This document shows positions 13,290 through 23,620 of a stretch of DNA of 64,000 nt, one piece after another (within the stretch, counting starts at the first letter, position 1; each line of letters opens with the position of its first letter). The stretch comes from Perilla frutescens (taxonomy: Eukaryota > Streptophyta > Magnoliopsida > Lamiales > Lamiaceae): NCBI GenBank assembly GCA_026008535.1, contig BRKX01000009.1, positions 48,915,001 to 48,979,000 of the forward strand. Reading direction: 5' to 3'. A program made the translations under genes and the position numbers. The notes under the pieces are model-generated. The model worked only from the letters and a program-made list of their open reading frames with translations. It was not told where the DNA came from and searched no databases.

Positions 13290-13971
13290 CCTAAAAATCC
13301 CGGATATCACATCCTGATAACTCAAGGGATCGGGACCTCATTAAAATCCATATGAAAAACCCATTGAAGGAAAAACCATATGGGAAAAAGAGTATCCCTC
13401 TAAATAAATCGAAAATAACCAGGACCACAAAAATCCTGTTTAACAGCATCAACAATACATGGAATATCAGAAAACCAAAAACCATTCTGAACACTAGGGG
13501 AAGCTAACAAATCAGCAACACGGTTTCCTTCCCTAAAAATGTGGGAAACACAAAAGTGAATAGAACTAATGAAATCCAAAACCCAACGCCATCTACCTTT
13601 CAAAATCCAAGGCACTTGCAAACTACGGCGGAAACCACATATGTCAAATCTGCCTTCAACCAAATAAAGTCTAGAGACAAATTTTGAGCCCACTCCAATG
13701 CCAAAATAACAGCAAGAAGCCCGGCTAAAAATGTGAATCCAACACCCTCAGAAGTATGAAAACAACACTTGACCGAACCATCCGAACGACGAATAACTCC
13801 ACCGGTAGCCATAAGTCCCGGAGCACCTTGAGAAGAACCATCTGTGTTAATTTTCAACCAGCCGACAGGCGGAGGCCTCCAGAAAACCGGAATCAATGTC
13901 TGACTAGGAGGTGGCCTAGGAACAACTTTTAACTTTTTAAGAATAATAAGATCATCAACTTTATTCCGCAT
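13290..13971 (-). pseudogene. LINE (non-LTR retrotransposon) RNase H remnant
   Basis: C-terminal RNase H-like domain of a plant L1-type LINE. The first part (13600-13971) has W-KINTDGSSQGAPG, with the catalytic Asp in NTDGS, then GGVIRRSDG and an ALEWAQ segment. A frameshift near 13610 moves to the frame holding VPWILKGRWRWVLDF, HIFREGNRVADLLAS and the closing GYFRFI. Reverse transcriptase and endonuclease are missing, so this is a 5'-truncated copy. Sequence after the stop (to about 13290) matches the tail of a second LINE fragment at 32245-33170. It is not functional. Confidence 0.85.
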
Positions 13972-16034
13972 AAATCCTCTCCCCCTGTCATCGAAGACAC
14001 CTCACATAAGGCAATTCGGATCGAAGAAATAAATATCAATGGCGTAGGAGTGAAGTCTTCATAAATAGATTTATTCCTAAAAGCTTAAAATTAATTAATC
14101 AAAGCTTAAAATATAAAAATTGACAAAGTTCATATCCAAAACCATAAAATATGAATGATATATACACACACACACACCACGATTACAATTTCAAATCCAT
14201 AATTTTCCTTACAAAAATATTTTCCACGTCAAATTAAATATATTTCTATATAATAAACATTGATGTTCAGCAACAATGATGTACTTTGATATATTTAAGA
14301 TAGTTGGACCCTTTTTCTTAATATTTAAATTTATTGAACAAAATTAATTATTTTTCTTAATATCTCTATTTATTTAGATATATATCTATCGATATTTTCA
14401 ATTTTTTCGTAGAATTATGTCTGCACACTTAAAAAAAAAGTGTCTTCAAGATGTTTAATTAAGTGTAAACTCAAAATGTCATTATTTTGCATACTCGTGC
14501 TCAACAAATGATGGTGATAGTTTAAAAAATATTGGTAATATTCTAGAAGCTTAATTATCTCTATTTCTTCAAGTCTTCAAAGTATTTCCAAATTCTGCCA
14601 CTATAAAGAGAAAAAAAATGCTTCTCGATCAACCATTTCTCCTTCACTCATTTAGCGTAGTGTTTTTTTATCATATATCTGCATCCTATAAAGTAAGACT
14701 TATTTTTTTTGTCATTAGAACATAAATAGGACATCTATATATGAAAATACATAAAATAAAAAAAACAATGAAAATTTTGCCAGCACAAAAAATTAAGAAA
14801 TAGTAAGAAAACAAAATAACATTTAATTTTTCCTCTGTATGAATTTATAAGTGTGCACAAACCAATCGCAAATAAAATCTAATGGTCTTAAAGGCAAATG
14901 GCTTTTCTGTTGGCTCTTTATATTTCTTCTTGGAGATGGGGTTGTTGGCTCCTTATATATTTTTTATTTTATGATCTTAAGCCAAGTTGTAGGACGTCCT
15001 GCAAGTTAAAAAAAAAAACATTAAGAAATTATGATGCATTTCTAACTATACATTGTAGGATGTATCCAAGTTTTCTACACCTTATATTTAAAATACCAGT
15101 AAAATATAAAACACTGGTATAAAATTTAATCCACATGTAGCTATATACATCGTATAAATCTTTATGAGTGTATAACTCATTTTTTTAGAAAGTATGAGAA
15201 TATATACGTCATTAATTGATTAATGTTTCTTAATTTAATTTTTGAATTATGATTTTTTGGAAATATAATATATATTTGGATAGTGACGGATATATGAAAT
15301 ATAATCTATATGATATCAATTATAGACGATTTAATATATTTATTTATATATATATATATATAATTAATCAAGGTACGTAATCAATAATCATATAGTATAT
15401 ATCAATATCCATATATATTCTGTATAAGAATAGTTACATGAATATCAATTGCTTTTTATAAGTATAATGATAAAGATGTATAATATTATACTATAATATA
15501 TATAAATATTTTAAAAATAAAAAATTAACTAAATATGCACCTTTTTTAAAAGATATATTTCCCGCATAAATAACTATTACAATTAATAGTATAATTCTTT
15601 AACAAAATTGAATATATTGACAGTTGTGTAATATATATAATATAAAATTTATATAAGTATCCTATTAAATGATGACATGATTTTGACAATCAAAATATAT
15701 CTATACTATCCATATATAAAAGCAATGTCTGCGGATTTATCGATGATCATTTTCCAATGTATCAATCAATTATATTTATATTTCGGGCAAGTGTAAATGA
15801 GCGAGAAAATTTAGACTTACTATTAAGGGTGACTATTTTACTTTTAGATATAATATGGATAATAATAGAAACAACTAGTAAATAATACTGAAAAAAAAAA
15901 ATAATTATCTCAATATTTATTGCCCAAATAATATATTACTTAAAAAACAATTCTTCCAACTTAAATCTATTATTTCTCAATATTAATTGGGATTTTTTGA
16001 GTAATTAGCACATTTGGGTTGCATAAATTTTTCA
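13972..16034. other. AT-rich intergenic, no gene recognised
   Basis: Very AT-rich, with (AC)n at about 14165-14177 and (TA)n at about 15347-15362. The 74-codon frame at 14898-15122 has no family resemblance. I see nothing else. Confidence 0.6.
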
Positions 16035-16247
16035 CTAATTATAATAGTCTGAGCAACCACGGATGCGATCGCCTAGATGTACAGTTGGTTGCAACCATGA
16101 CTGTGTCCAAGTAAAGTCCGAGTTCATTATTCCGATCCCAACATGCCTCGGGTCGAATGAGCCCTCCTTGAATTCCCTCATGGAATTCTCTAACTCTTTT
16201 TCAGCATCGTTGATCTAAACCGGAATAAATCGGTTATCATCGGAATC
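16035..16247 (-). pseudogene. PMEI-like pseudogene, 3' half (interrupted by copia insertion)
   Basis: Reads as the C-terminal third of a PMEI-like protein closely related to the two intact genes at 36093-36674 and 38009-38614. The stretch EFKEGSFDPRHVG matches EFKEGRFDPGHVG of the first gene. After a one-base frameshift near 16135 the frame NELGLYLDTVMVAT matches the conserved ending. An in-frame TAG lies at 16215-16217. At 16247 homology stops at a copia LTR, and the gene resumes at 28410 on the other side. Two lesions plus the 12-kb insertion make it dead. Confidence 0.85.
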
Positions 16248-16481
16248 TAATGAAATTGAGAAGATGATATGCCATGATAAAAGAGAAAAGATGAGAGGAT
16301 GGTGAACGGGATGGTAGTAAAGTTGCAAATATTTTGTATATATTTTTTGTGAGATTACGAGCTACATATAAAACAACCCATAACCATGATTTAAGGATAT
16401 TGGCAACAACTACCAACTTATTAGTAAAAAGTGACTGGTCTTGAGAGATATGAAGCCATACTTCAGAGCCATACTTTAATA
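16248..16481 (-). repeat. 3' LTR of the copia element
   Basis: A 234-bp LTR matching 27063-27183 and 28251-28409. The left edge reads TAATGAAATTGAGAAG where the other LTR has TGATGAAATTGAGAAG, consistent with mutation of the canonical TG end. Confidence 0.85.
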
Positions 16482-16559
16482 CTCCCTCTCAAGCTGGATC
16501 AAGGGAGTTTCTTGAGCCAAGCTTGGACAGTAATTATTCAAATTGAGCTGTAGGAATAA

Positions 16560-17290
16560 CTTTAGTGAAAATGTCAGCTGACTAATCACTTGATCAAACA
16601 TAAGTAGTTTGCAACAACTTGGATTGGACTTGATCTCTTATAAAATGACAATCAACTTCAATATGTTTTGTGTGCTCATGAAAAACAGGATTGGTTGCAA
16701 TGTGCATTGCGGCTTGATTATCACAGTGAAGAGTAATAGGAGAGCTGCAAGGAATTCCTAAGTTAGAAAGGAGAGTTTTGAGCCATATTAACTCACAGTT
16801 TGCTGAAGCCATTGCCCTATACTCTGCCTCAACACTTGATCAAGAAACCACATATTGTTTCTTACTTTTCCATGTTACTAAGTTGCCACCTACAAAAGTG
16901 CAGTAACCAGTGGTTAATTTTATATCAATGGTGTTGCCAGCTCAATCTGAGTCAGTAAACCCTTCCAATTTGTGATGACCATTGCATTTCATGAGAATTC
17001 CCATGGACCTGGATCCTTTGAGGTAACGCAGTATGCGCTTAACCAAAAATTCTATAAGCTTAGACATGAAAAAGGGGAAAAATAAAAAAAAAAATACAAA
17101 AGCAATACAAAAGGAGAATTGAAGATTATGGGTGCACGGAGCATGCATAAACTGGCTGACAAAACTTACAACATATGTAATGTCAGGCCTTGTTATGGTG
17201 AGATAAATTAACTTTCCCACCAATCTTTGGTAGTTAGAGATCTCAATGATAGGCTGATCTTTATTTTCAACTTTGAAATTTCTTGGAAGT
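16560..17290 (-). pseudogene. copia pol, reverse transcriptase end and RNase H (broken)
   Basis: The segment at 16942-17223 carries the end of the copia reverse transcriptase (GKLIYLTITRPDI, VKRILRYLKGS). It is interrupted by an internal low-complexity insertion near 17050-17100. The segment at 16594-16812 is the copia RNase H (ASANCELIWLK, HCDNQAAMHIA, HTKHIEVDCHFIRD). Frames are split by stops. This is the downstream half of the pol gene whose upstream half lies at 23621-26990, beyond the CACTA insertion. Confidence 0.9.
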
Positions 17291-17324
17291 TGGCACTACT
17301 AAAAAAACGTAAATACATAACACT

Positions 17325-17640
17325 AAATACATAATGGTTTTAAGCTAAAACCGTTACGAATTGTGTATAGATAACGGTTTTTAAAAAAATCGTTACATAT
17401 GTGCGTGTGAACACTCATATATATAACGGTATTATAAATACCATTATATATTTATGCAGTATACATAACGGTATTTATAATACCGTTACCTATGTGTGTG
17501 TGGTTATAGATAACGGTTTATTGTGAAACCGTTACATATATATGTATTTTATTTCATCACAGTTAGTTAGTGTTATGTATGCGTTATATACGGGTGATAC
17601 ATACGGTTTATGAGAAACCGTTATATATAAAAATTAATTT
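17325..17640. repeat. Left subterminal repeat array of the CACTA element
   Basis: Many copies of AACGGTTTT and its complement AAAACCGTTA, spaced about 20-40 bp apart and often paired as small hairpins. This is the expected design of CACTA transposase-binding arrays. Confidence 0.85.
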
Positions 17641-18374
17641 TATTTTAAAAAAAAACATCATTTTGTCTGGTTGTTAATATTTATAAGCATATTTTGATGT
17701 AATATACATGATATACTCAAATTAAATCAAAGTGTTCCTCCAAATTTTCAAATCATGCCTCTTCTCCCTCGCTTCGTCTAATCCGCCGCAAACTCGAAAA
17801 CCCTAACAGTAGCATCACCGACGCCGCAACCTCTCACCAACGCCGGCGCCATTAACTCCTTGGTGTCGTGAAACCTCTGTGGATAAACCTGTTGCTGGTT
17901 ATAGTAGTACTACATCTCATTCTTCTTGAACTCCACATTCATCTCGTGGCAGCCTCTGCCTCCGCCTCCGCTTTCGCCGGCGCTTCTCCGTCCTGCCCTC
18001 GCTTCTCCGCCTGCTGCCATCATCGATTCAACCTAGCTACTCTTTCCCTCTTAATAATATATCTTGCTGTGAGTTTTTTACTTCAAATCTCTCATCACCA
18101 GGTAATAAATGAAACTCATCAACACTCTGACAACAATTTTTTTACTAGATCTCATGAGTAAAATTTTAGGTTGATTAATCTGCTGGAAATTGTTAGGGCA
18201 TTCATATGCAGATAATATTTGGTTATTTGAGGACTATATGAGAAGAAATATGAGAACCTTTGAAGACTCTGAGGAATCTCTTGAGGAGGTATGGGATAGG
18301 GTTCGGTTTAAGTTTTCTTAGTTGGTCTCAACACAATTAATTCAAAATCTCATTGTATTTGATGTGTTGTATTG

Positions 18375-20260
18375 GTCCCGGGCGAGTCGATATCAGTTTA
18401 GAGGAGGGGTGAATAAACTGATTAAGAACTTCAAAAACTTTTACTTTAGATGCGGAATAACAGAGCCCTTTGACTCTCTTAGAAGAACTTATCTATGCAC
18501 TAGATGATTGATCAGTTATGACTGCTTGGTGCAGATTGTGTGAACTTGTGTATAGTTTAAAGATATGCAATGCAGTAATCAAAACAGTACAACACACAAG
18601 CGATTTATAGAGGTTCGAAGTCTCAAACTTCTACGTCCTCTCTTCCTTCCGCAGAAGGGCAACTTCACTATATAACTTGAGTTTCTTTACAAATTACACA
18701 ATGAAGGACAATTGGCTAAACCTGATAACTGCTCGTTACCTCAGCGGGTCGACGGCTCACACTTGAAGTCCCTAACTGCTCACTAGGAAGGTAGGTGCTA
18801 TTATCGTCTTTACAAGGTTTTAGATCTCTTTCGATCTTCAAGAGGTGAGTCTTGAACATGGGGTATCAACTGATGTGCTCCTTTGATTGAGTTGGGTAGT
18901 TGATCGTTGTATAGCTGGAACTGAGAAGGCTGCCCTGGCTGGATCATCAACAGCTGGCTGAATATCTTGATTCTGTAAATTCTTCTTCTCAGTTGGACTC
19001 TCGCAGTTTCTGTCAAATGCTAAACTTGAGCTTGAGTGGGAGGGAGAAAGAAAAGCTCTTGCTTGTATATGCGAAAGTTGTGTAGGCGAAGAGTATTTTA
19101 AACTCTGATTCACTCATCTTTTATAGAGGAGTGATTTTATGACCGTTGAGTTCCATTGTCCATTGATCGGTGGCTCTGTTGGCTCAACAATGGCAGGTGG
19201 TCTTTAATGATCGTTTGGAGCTTTTGGTTGAAGTAGCCGTTACTTTGCCAATCGATCTTCATTGGATATTTAATTCCAAGATCTTTGTTGAAGCATTTAT
19301 TCTAAGATTCGCCGGCTTGAGCAATAAACTCCAGGGTTCTCTGGCTTCAGCTTTCTTGGCAGTTTTAAGTTCCAGTTGGCAGTTCTGGACTTGTCAGCTG
19401 AGTTTGGTTATTGCTCCAGTTGGCAGTTCCGAGCTTGTCAGCTAAGTTTGGCTATTGCTCCAGTTAGCAGTTCTGAGCTTGTCAGCTGAGTTTGGCTATT
19501 GCTCCAGTTGGCAGTTCTGAGCTTGTCAGCTGAGTTTGGCTATTGCTCTAGTTGGCAATCAGCTGAGTTTGGCTATTGCTCCAGTTGGCAGTTCTGAGCT
19601 TGTCAGCTGAGTTTGGCTATTGCTCCAGTTGGCAGTTCTGAGCTTGTCAGCTGAGTTTGGCTATTGCTCCAGTTGGCAGTTCTGAGCTTTTTTTTCTCCA
19701 GTTCGACTGATCTCAAGTTCTTGGCTATCTTGTCAGCTTGACTGATTTATCTTGAGCTTTCTAGTCAGCTTGACTAATCATAAGCTGGTTGACTACAGTT
19801 CTGGCCTTCAGCTGATCTGTCTTGTTTACTTCAGTTTGGTCATAACTTGGATACTTCCAGTCTCTAGCTTAAACTGATGTTTTATCAGTTTCTTCAGTCT
19901 TTAGTCAATTCTTTTCTCCCTCAGCTCAGCTGACTTAGATGTCAGTTTGTCTCGATTGGTTCGACTCCTCAGTTGAGTTGAATCTTGACTGGATGACGTA
20001 TCCTTCAGCTTGTAGACCATTCTTCAGATTGGTTGACTTTGACTCTACTTGAGTTCCTTTTTGATGTCCTGAATTGGTCAGCTCCGAACTACAGCTTGAA
20101 TTTTAGTCAGTTTTTCATAACTAGTTTTGACATTTCATCAAAACCTAATCTAGGGGTTCCTTGATAGTTTTTCCTAATATGTTGTTAGAGATTGGAGTAT
20201 TGTGCTGTAGTATGACTTACTGTTCCTCTAGGACCCCTTACTATTACACGTTTATACCTT
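18375..20260. other. Possible unclassified repeat inside the CACTA element
   Basis: A stretch of different character from its surroundings. It starts near 'cgatatcagtttagaggaggggtgaataaac' and contains 'atagaggttcgaagtctcaaacttctacgtcctctctt', phrases I associate with widespread uncharacterised plant repeats. It ends near 'catcaaaacctaatctaggggttcc'. I found no target duplication or terminal repeats, so boundaries are approximate and class unknown. Confidence 0.3.
19375..19690. repeat. 44-bp tandem repeat array (about 7 copies)
   Basis: Unit: gcagttctgagcttgtcagc followed by tgagtttggctattgctccagttg. Most copies differ by one or two bases. One copy (about 19551-19583) is shortened. More degenerate 'cagctgatt/gtcagttt' echoes continue to about 20110. 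It has no coding value. Confidence 0.9.
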
Positions 20261-21483
20261 TCTAATATAACTAATAAAAACCTTTTGTTTCTTATATATA
20301 TATATATATATATAATCGAGCGAGTTATTGAAAAATATAGGTGTTCTAGTCAAGGCAAGCAAAGATGTATTATTTTCTTCTGCTATAAGGCTGTATTGTT
20401 TAGATGGAAATGTGATGATGATACTACGATCTTACATTTAAATGCATGGGAGTGTCTAGATTGAAGTAAAACCCTAACAGAGAAACACCGGTGCCGCACC
20501 TCTCGATCTCCAACACCGGCGACCGACCAATCAGGTTTAACTATATCTTCCCCTGCTAGCCTACTAGAAACACAGCTGACCGACCAACCAGGTTTAACTC
20601 TCTCTATCTCTCTCTCTCTTGTATTTTGATTTTCGTTTTGGTATACCCAGATTTTTCAGCAGCCTTTTAAGATTCTGAATTTAGGTTGGGGAGTATAAAA
20701 TATATTTGTGCTTGTTGATTGGTTGTGTTCAATTTAGTGTCAATGAATTTTGTGATTTGAGCTGAGAAATGATGCTTTATTTGCTTGATTTGGTGGTTAG
20801 GTGATTGTGCTGCTCATCCCAAAAACATTTGTTCAGGTGATTTGATTTTATCTGAATTGTATATGCTTATAAGTAGTATTCTTAACTTAGGCTATTTGAC
20901 TTATCACACCGCATTAATCTTTTCTAGATTATTTGTTCGAATGTTAAATTCTGTCCAGCAGTTAGGATTAGGTTGGTTTGATTTGACAATAAAGTTGTGA
21001 TATTTGCCAAACTGTATTTATTCACTTGGATCCTCTGTCTTAATGATCATTTTTTTTATTTTTTATTTTCAGTTGAGAATGTGTATTAGAATGAAATAGT
21101 AGAAAGTTTGTTAGTGAGTCTATGATTTTCTGGAGTGAATGGATTTTTTCCTTTGTTTCCCCCTTGAAACCAATGCATATCTGAATCCACAAATATAATA
21201 ACATCAAAACACAGTTAATTATATTAATTCATTTGTAATTAAAGATACTATATGTCATATGTTCACGAGAGTATGATTCTTATTAATATGAATTAAAAAT
21301 GCCAAAGTTTGCAAATTGAAGTATACATTAGGAGAAGAAAGGAATATGAAAATTAGTAGAAGAAAAATGTGATTATTATTTAAAAGGGAGTCAACTAATG
21401 GTTATGGGGGCAGCTCTGCCTCTAAATTAGGTGAAGTTTTTGGGAAAGATAGATAGATATTGAAGGAAGATATATGGTGGCAG

Positions 21484-21523
<40 letters not shown>

Positions 21524-22019
21524 AGGTAATTAATTAAGGACGTCCATGTAGTTGGGTGTGTTTAGGTGGAAGAATCTAAGTATTTGTTCAAAGCTAAGAC
21601 GATTCAGAGAATAGAGCTTCTGGTGCTCTTTACATTTTGATATTTTATTTATTTATTAGAGTTGTGAGCATGTAAAGTTTGTTGCCAGTTTGAGAAATAT
21701 TTTTAGAACCATTCATAAATTCTACGCTATCACTACTAGTTGTTTTCCCTAGCTTATGTGTATTCTTGATATGTTCATCAGCTTGGGAATTGAATAACCT
21801 TGTTACTGAAATTGATATAAAGACCTATTGAAAGTATTAACCAATGACCCATCTATGGTTTTCATCTTTTCAGTTGTTTAAGGAACTCATTTTTTTGTAA
21901 CCTTATGTTTATCAAGCTGTTGTATATGCATAAAACTATACTACAGGTTGTTCTCATGTTGTTGGTCTGTTTTCATGAATTCTATAACTCAAGCGAGATG
22001 TTTATGAGGATTTACTTGT

Positions 22020-22200
22020 ATTTCTATGCAGGCTCCACTTTTAGCTAAGTATCTTGCAAGTATATCAGTGACAACATATTCTTACTTTTTCGGTGCTCTG
22101 TTTATGATAGTGACTGTCTGCTTTGCTCTATGGCTGTACCATTTAATGGCTCCCATAGCTGTGATTGTGAATAGTCTATACTTATTTGGGTAAATTTCTG
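22020..22200 (+). pseudogene. Unidentified exon-like fragment in the CACTA element
   Basis: After a CAG acceptor-like site near 22032, an open stretch reads as a hydrophobic segment (APLLAKYLAS, then FFGALFMIVTVCFALWLY). It ends in a stop shortly after and lies just upstream of the PHD-finger exons. It may be a captured exon or translated intron. I do not recognise the family. Confidence 0.3.
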
Positions 22201-22229
22201 TTAAATGACTCCCTTGTCATATGCTGCAG

Positions 22230-22613
22230 GTCACAGAACTTCAGTGCTGCAAAGTTTGATGATCGAACAATGATAATATGTGATCTAGTATGTTGTTTCC
22301 TTATCTTCCTTTTGGGCTTTTACTCTGGTTTTTCATGATCATTTACTTGTCTTTAGTATATATCATTTTTTTCTTGACTCCATATTTATGTTCTTGACTA
22401 TTATGAGAAGGAATATCATGTTGGTTGTCTACGTGAGTCCAAGATGTGTGATATAAAAGTAAGTCTTAGAATTATTTTTAGCATCGAGGTAGGAGTAGTT
22501 TTTGACAGTTAAGTTATTAATGGATGCTCAAATACATGGCTACATGAACTTCCCGTGGATAAATGGTTTTGATGTGATGACTGCTATAAGATTTTTGAAG
22601 CACTTCAGAATTT
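22230..22613 (+). pseudogene. Captured PHD-finger gene fragment (IDM1-like, three exons)
   Basis: Three exon-like pieces in order, keeping intron remnants. Piece 22230-22287 follows a CAG acceptor and reads FSAAKFDDRTMIICD, ending at GTATGT. Piece about 22397-22458 reads YEKEYHVGCLRESKMCDIK before GTAAGT. Piece 22546-22613 reads ELPVDKWF, a stop (TGA at 22570-22572 where Cys is expected), then CDDCYKIFEALQN. This is the zinc-binding core of PHD fingers in plant PHD-GNAT proteins of the INCREASED DNA METHYLATION 1 type. A further Cys is replaced by Tyr at 22402. Retained introns point to capture at the DNA level, not retroposition. It is non-functional. Confidence 0.75.
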
Positions 22614-23094
22614 AACATCTAAGTGATACTGTGACATATCTGGAGGTATCTTTCAACTGCTGAATTGAGAAAATATGGAAGTTGTTCATGGAACATTTAT
22701 CAAGGGAAAAAGTAGGAGTCTAGTCTTTTATCTGGGCAGTCAATGGGGCAGAAGTAGCAGTCCGATTTTTGCAATGTTATTTTTTATATATGTTGCAGGA
22801 ATGTTTTAAAATGTTGTTGAATTTGTGAAGAAACTCGAGAATTTCAGCTCGTTCATTACTTTCGCACCAAAGAACATTATGGTTATTTCTTTTTTTATTA
22901 TTTAAATATTGATACTTGGATGAATTCTTCTTATTATGTATTAAACTAGTGTTGAATTTCCTTCTGCATTTTAATATTGATACTTGGATAATGTCTTGTT
23001 ATTATAATGACTTTACATTTTAGCGTTGAGTTTGAAATATTATTTAGATTATTTAAAATTTAAAAATTCATTTTTAATTAATAAATTCTTCGCA

Positions 23095-23605
23095 ATAGTA
23101 CTATATGTAACGGTTCAATAAAAAAGCGTTATCTAAATATGAGAATACGTAACGGTTCTATACAAAAGTGTTATCTAAATAAGAGAATATGTAACGGTTT
23201 TATACAAAAGTGTTATCTAAATATGAGAATACATAACGTTTCTATACAAAAGCGTTATCTAAATGTGAGAATACTTAACGGTTTGATACAAAAGTGTATC
23301 TAAATATGAGAATACGTAACAGTTCAATACAAAAGTGTTATCTAAATGAGAGAATACATAACTGTTTTATATCAAAGCGTTATCTAATTAAAGAATACGT
23401 AACGGTTTTACAAAAAAAGCGTTATCTATGTCAAGAATACATAACGCTTTATGAAGGTTTTGTAACGGTTAAAAACCATTATCTAAAGTAGTATACATAA
23501 CGGTTTTGAACTGTCATCTATTCTAGGTAGAATACATAACACCACTATATATAATGGTCTGAAAATGGCATACATAACGGTTAATCACCGTTATGTATGT
23601 GCATT
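23095..23605. repeat. Right subterminal repeat array of the CACTA element
   Basis: About nine copies of a unit near 40 bp: 'gtaacggtt-tatacaaaag-gttatctaaatatgagaata'. Each unit carries an inverted pair of AACGGTT and (A)GCGTTAT motifs. It continues into the right terminus. Confidence 0.88.
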
Positions 23606-23620
23606 TTTTTAGTAGTGTGG

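Larger units (their letters stand above)
17294..23617. mobile_element. Non-autonomous CACTA (En/Spm) DNA transposon
   Basis: 6324-bp element with CACTA termini. The left end is CACTACTAAAAAAAC, the right end reversed is CACTACTAAAAAAATG, and the 3-bp target duplication is tgg (17291-17293 and 23618-23620). Removing it rejoins the copia pol frame. Arrays of an AACGGTT motif in both orientations lie inside each end, as expected for the transposase-binding subterminal repeats of this superfamily. I see no TnpD- or TnpA-like ORF, so it must rely on a partner. The interior holds plant gene debris (PHD-finger exons at 22230-22613), a 44-bp tandem array and other repeats. Confidence 0.93.

Noticed and set aside
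14898..15122. 74-codon plus-strand frame
   Set aside because: AT-rich, crosses a poly-A run, no conserved motif.
17868..18161. 97-codon frame with signal-peptide-like start in the CACTA element
   Set aside because: Ala/Ser-rich, breaks off in non-coding sequence, no splice continuation found. It could be a scrap of a captured 5' exon but cannot be supported.
23095..23605. Regularly spaced repeats resembling a CRISPR array
   Set aside because: Spacing comes from CACTA subterminal motifs. The intervals are themselves repeated, not unique spacers, and the host is a plant.
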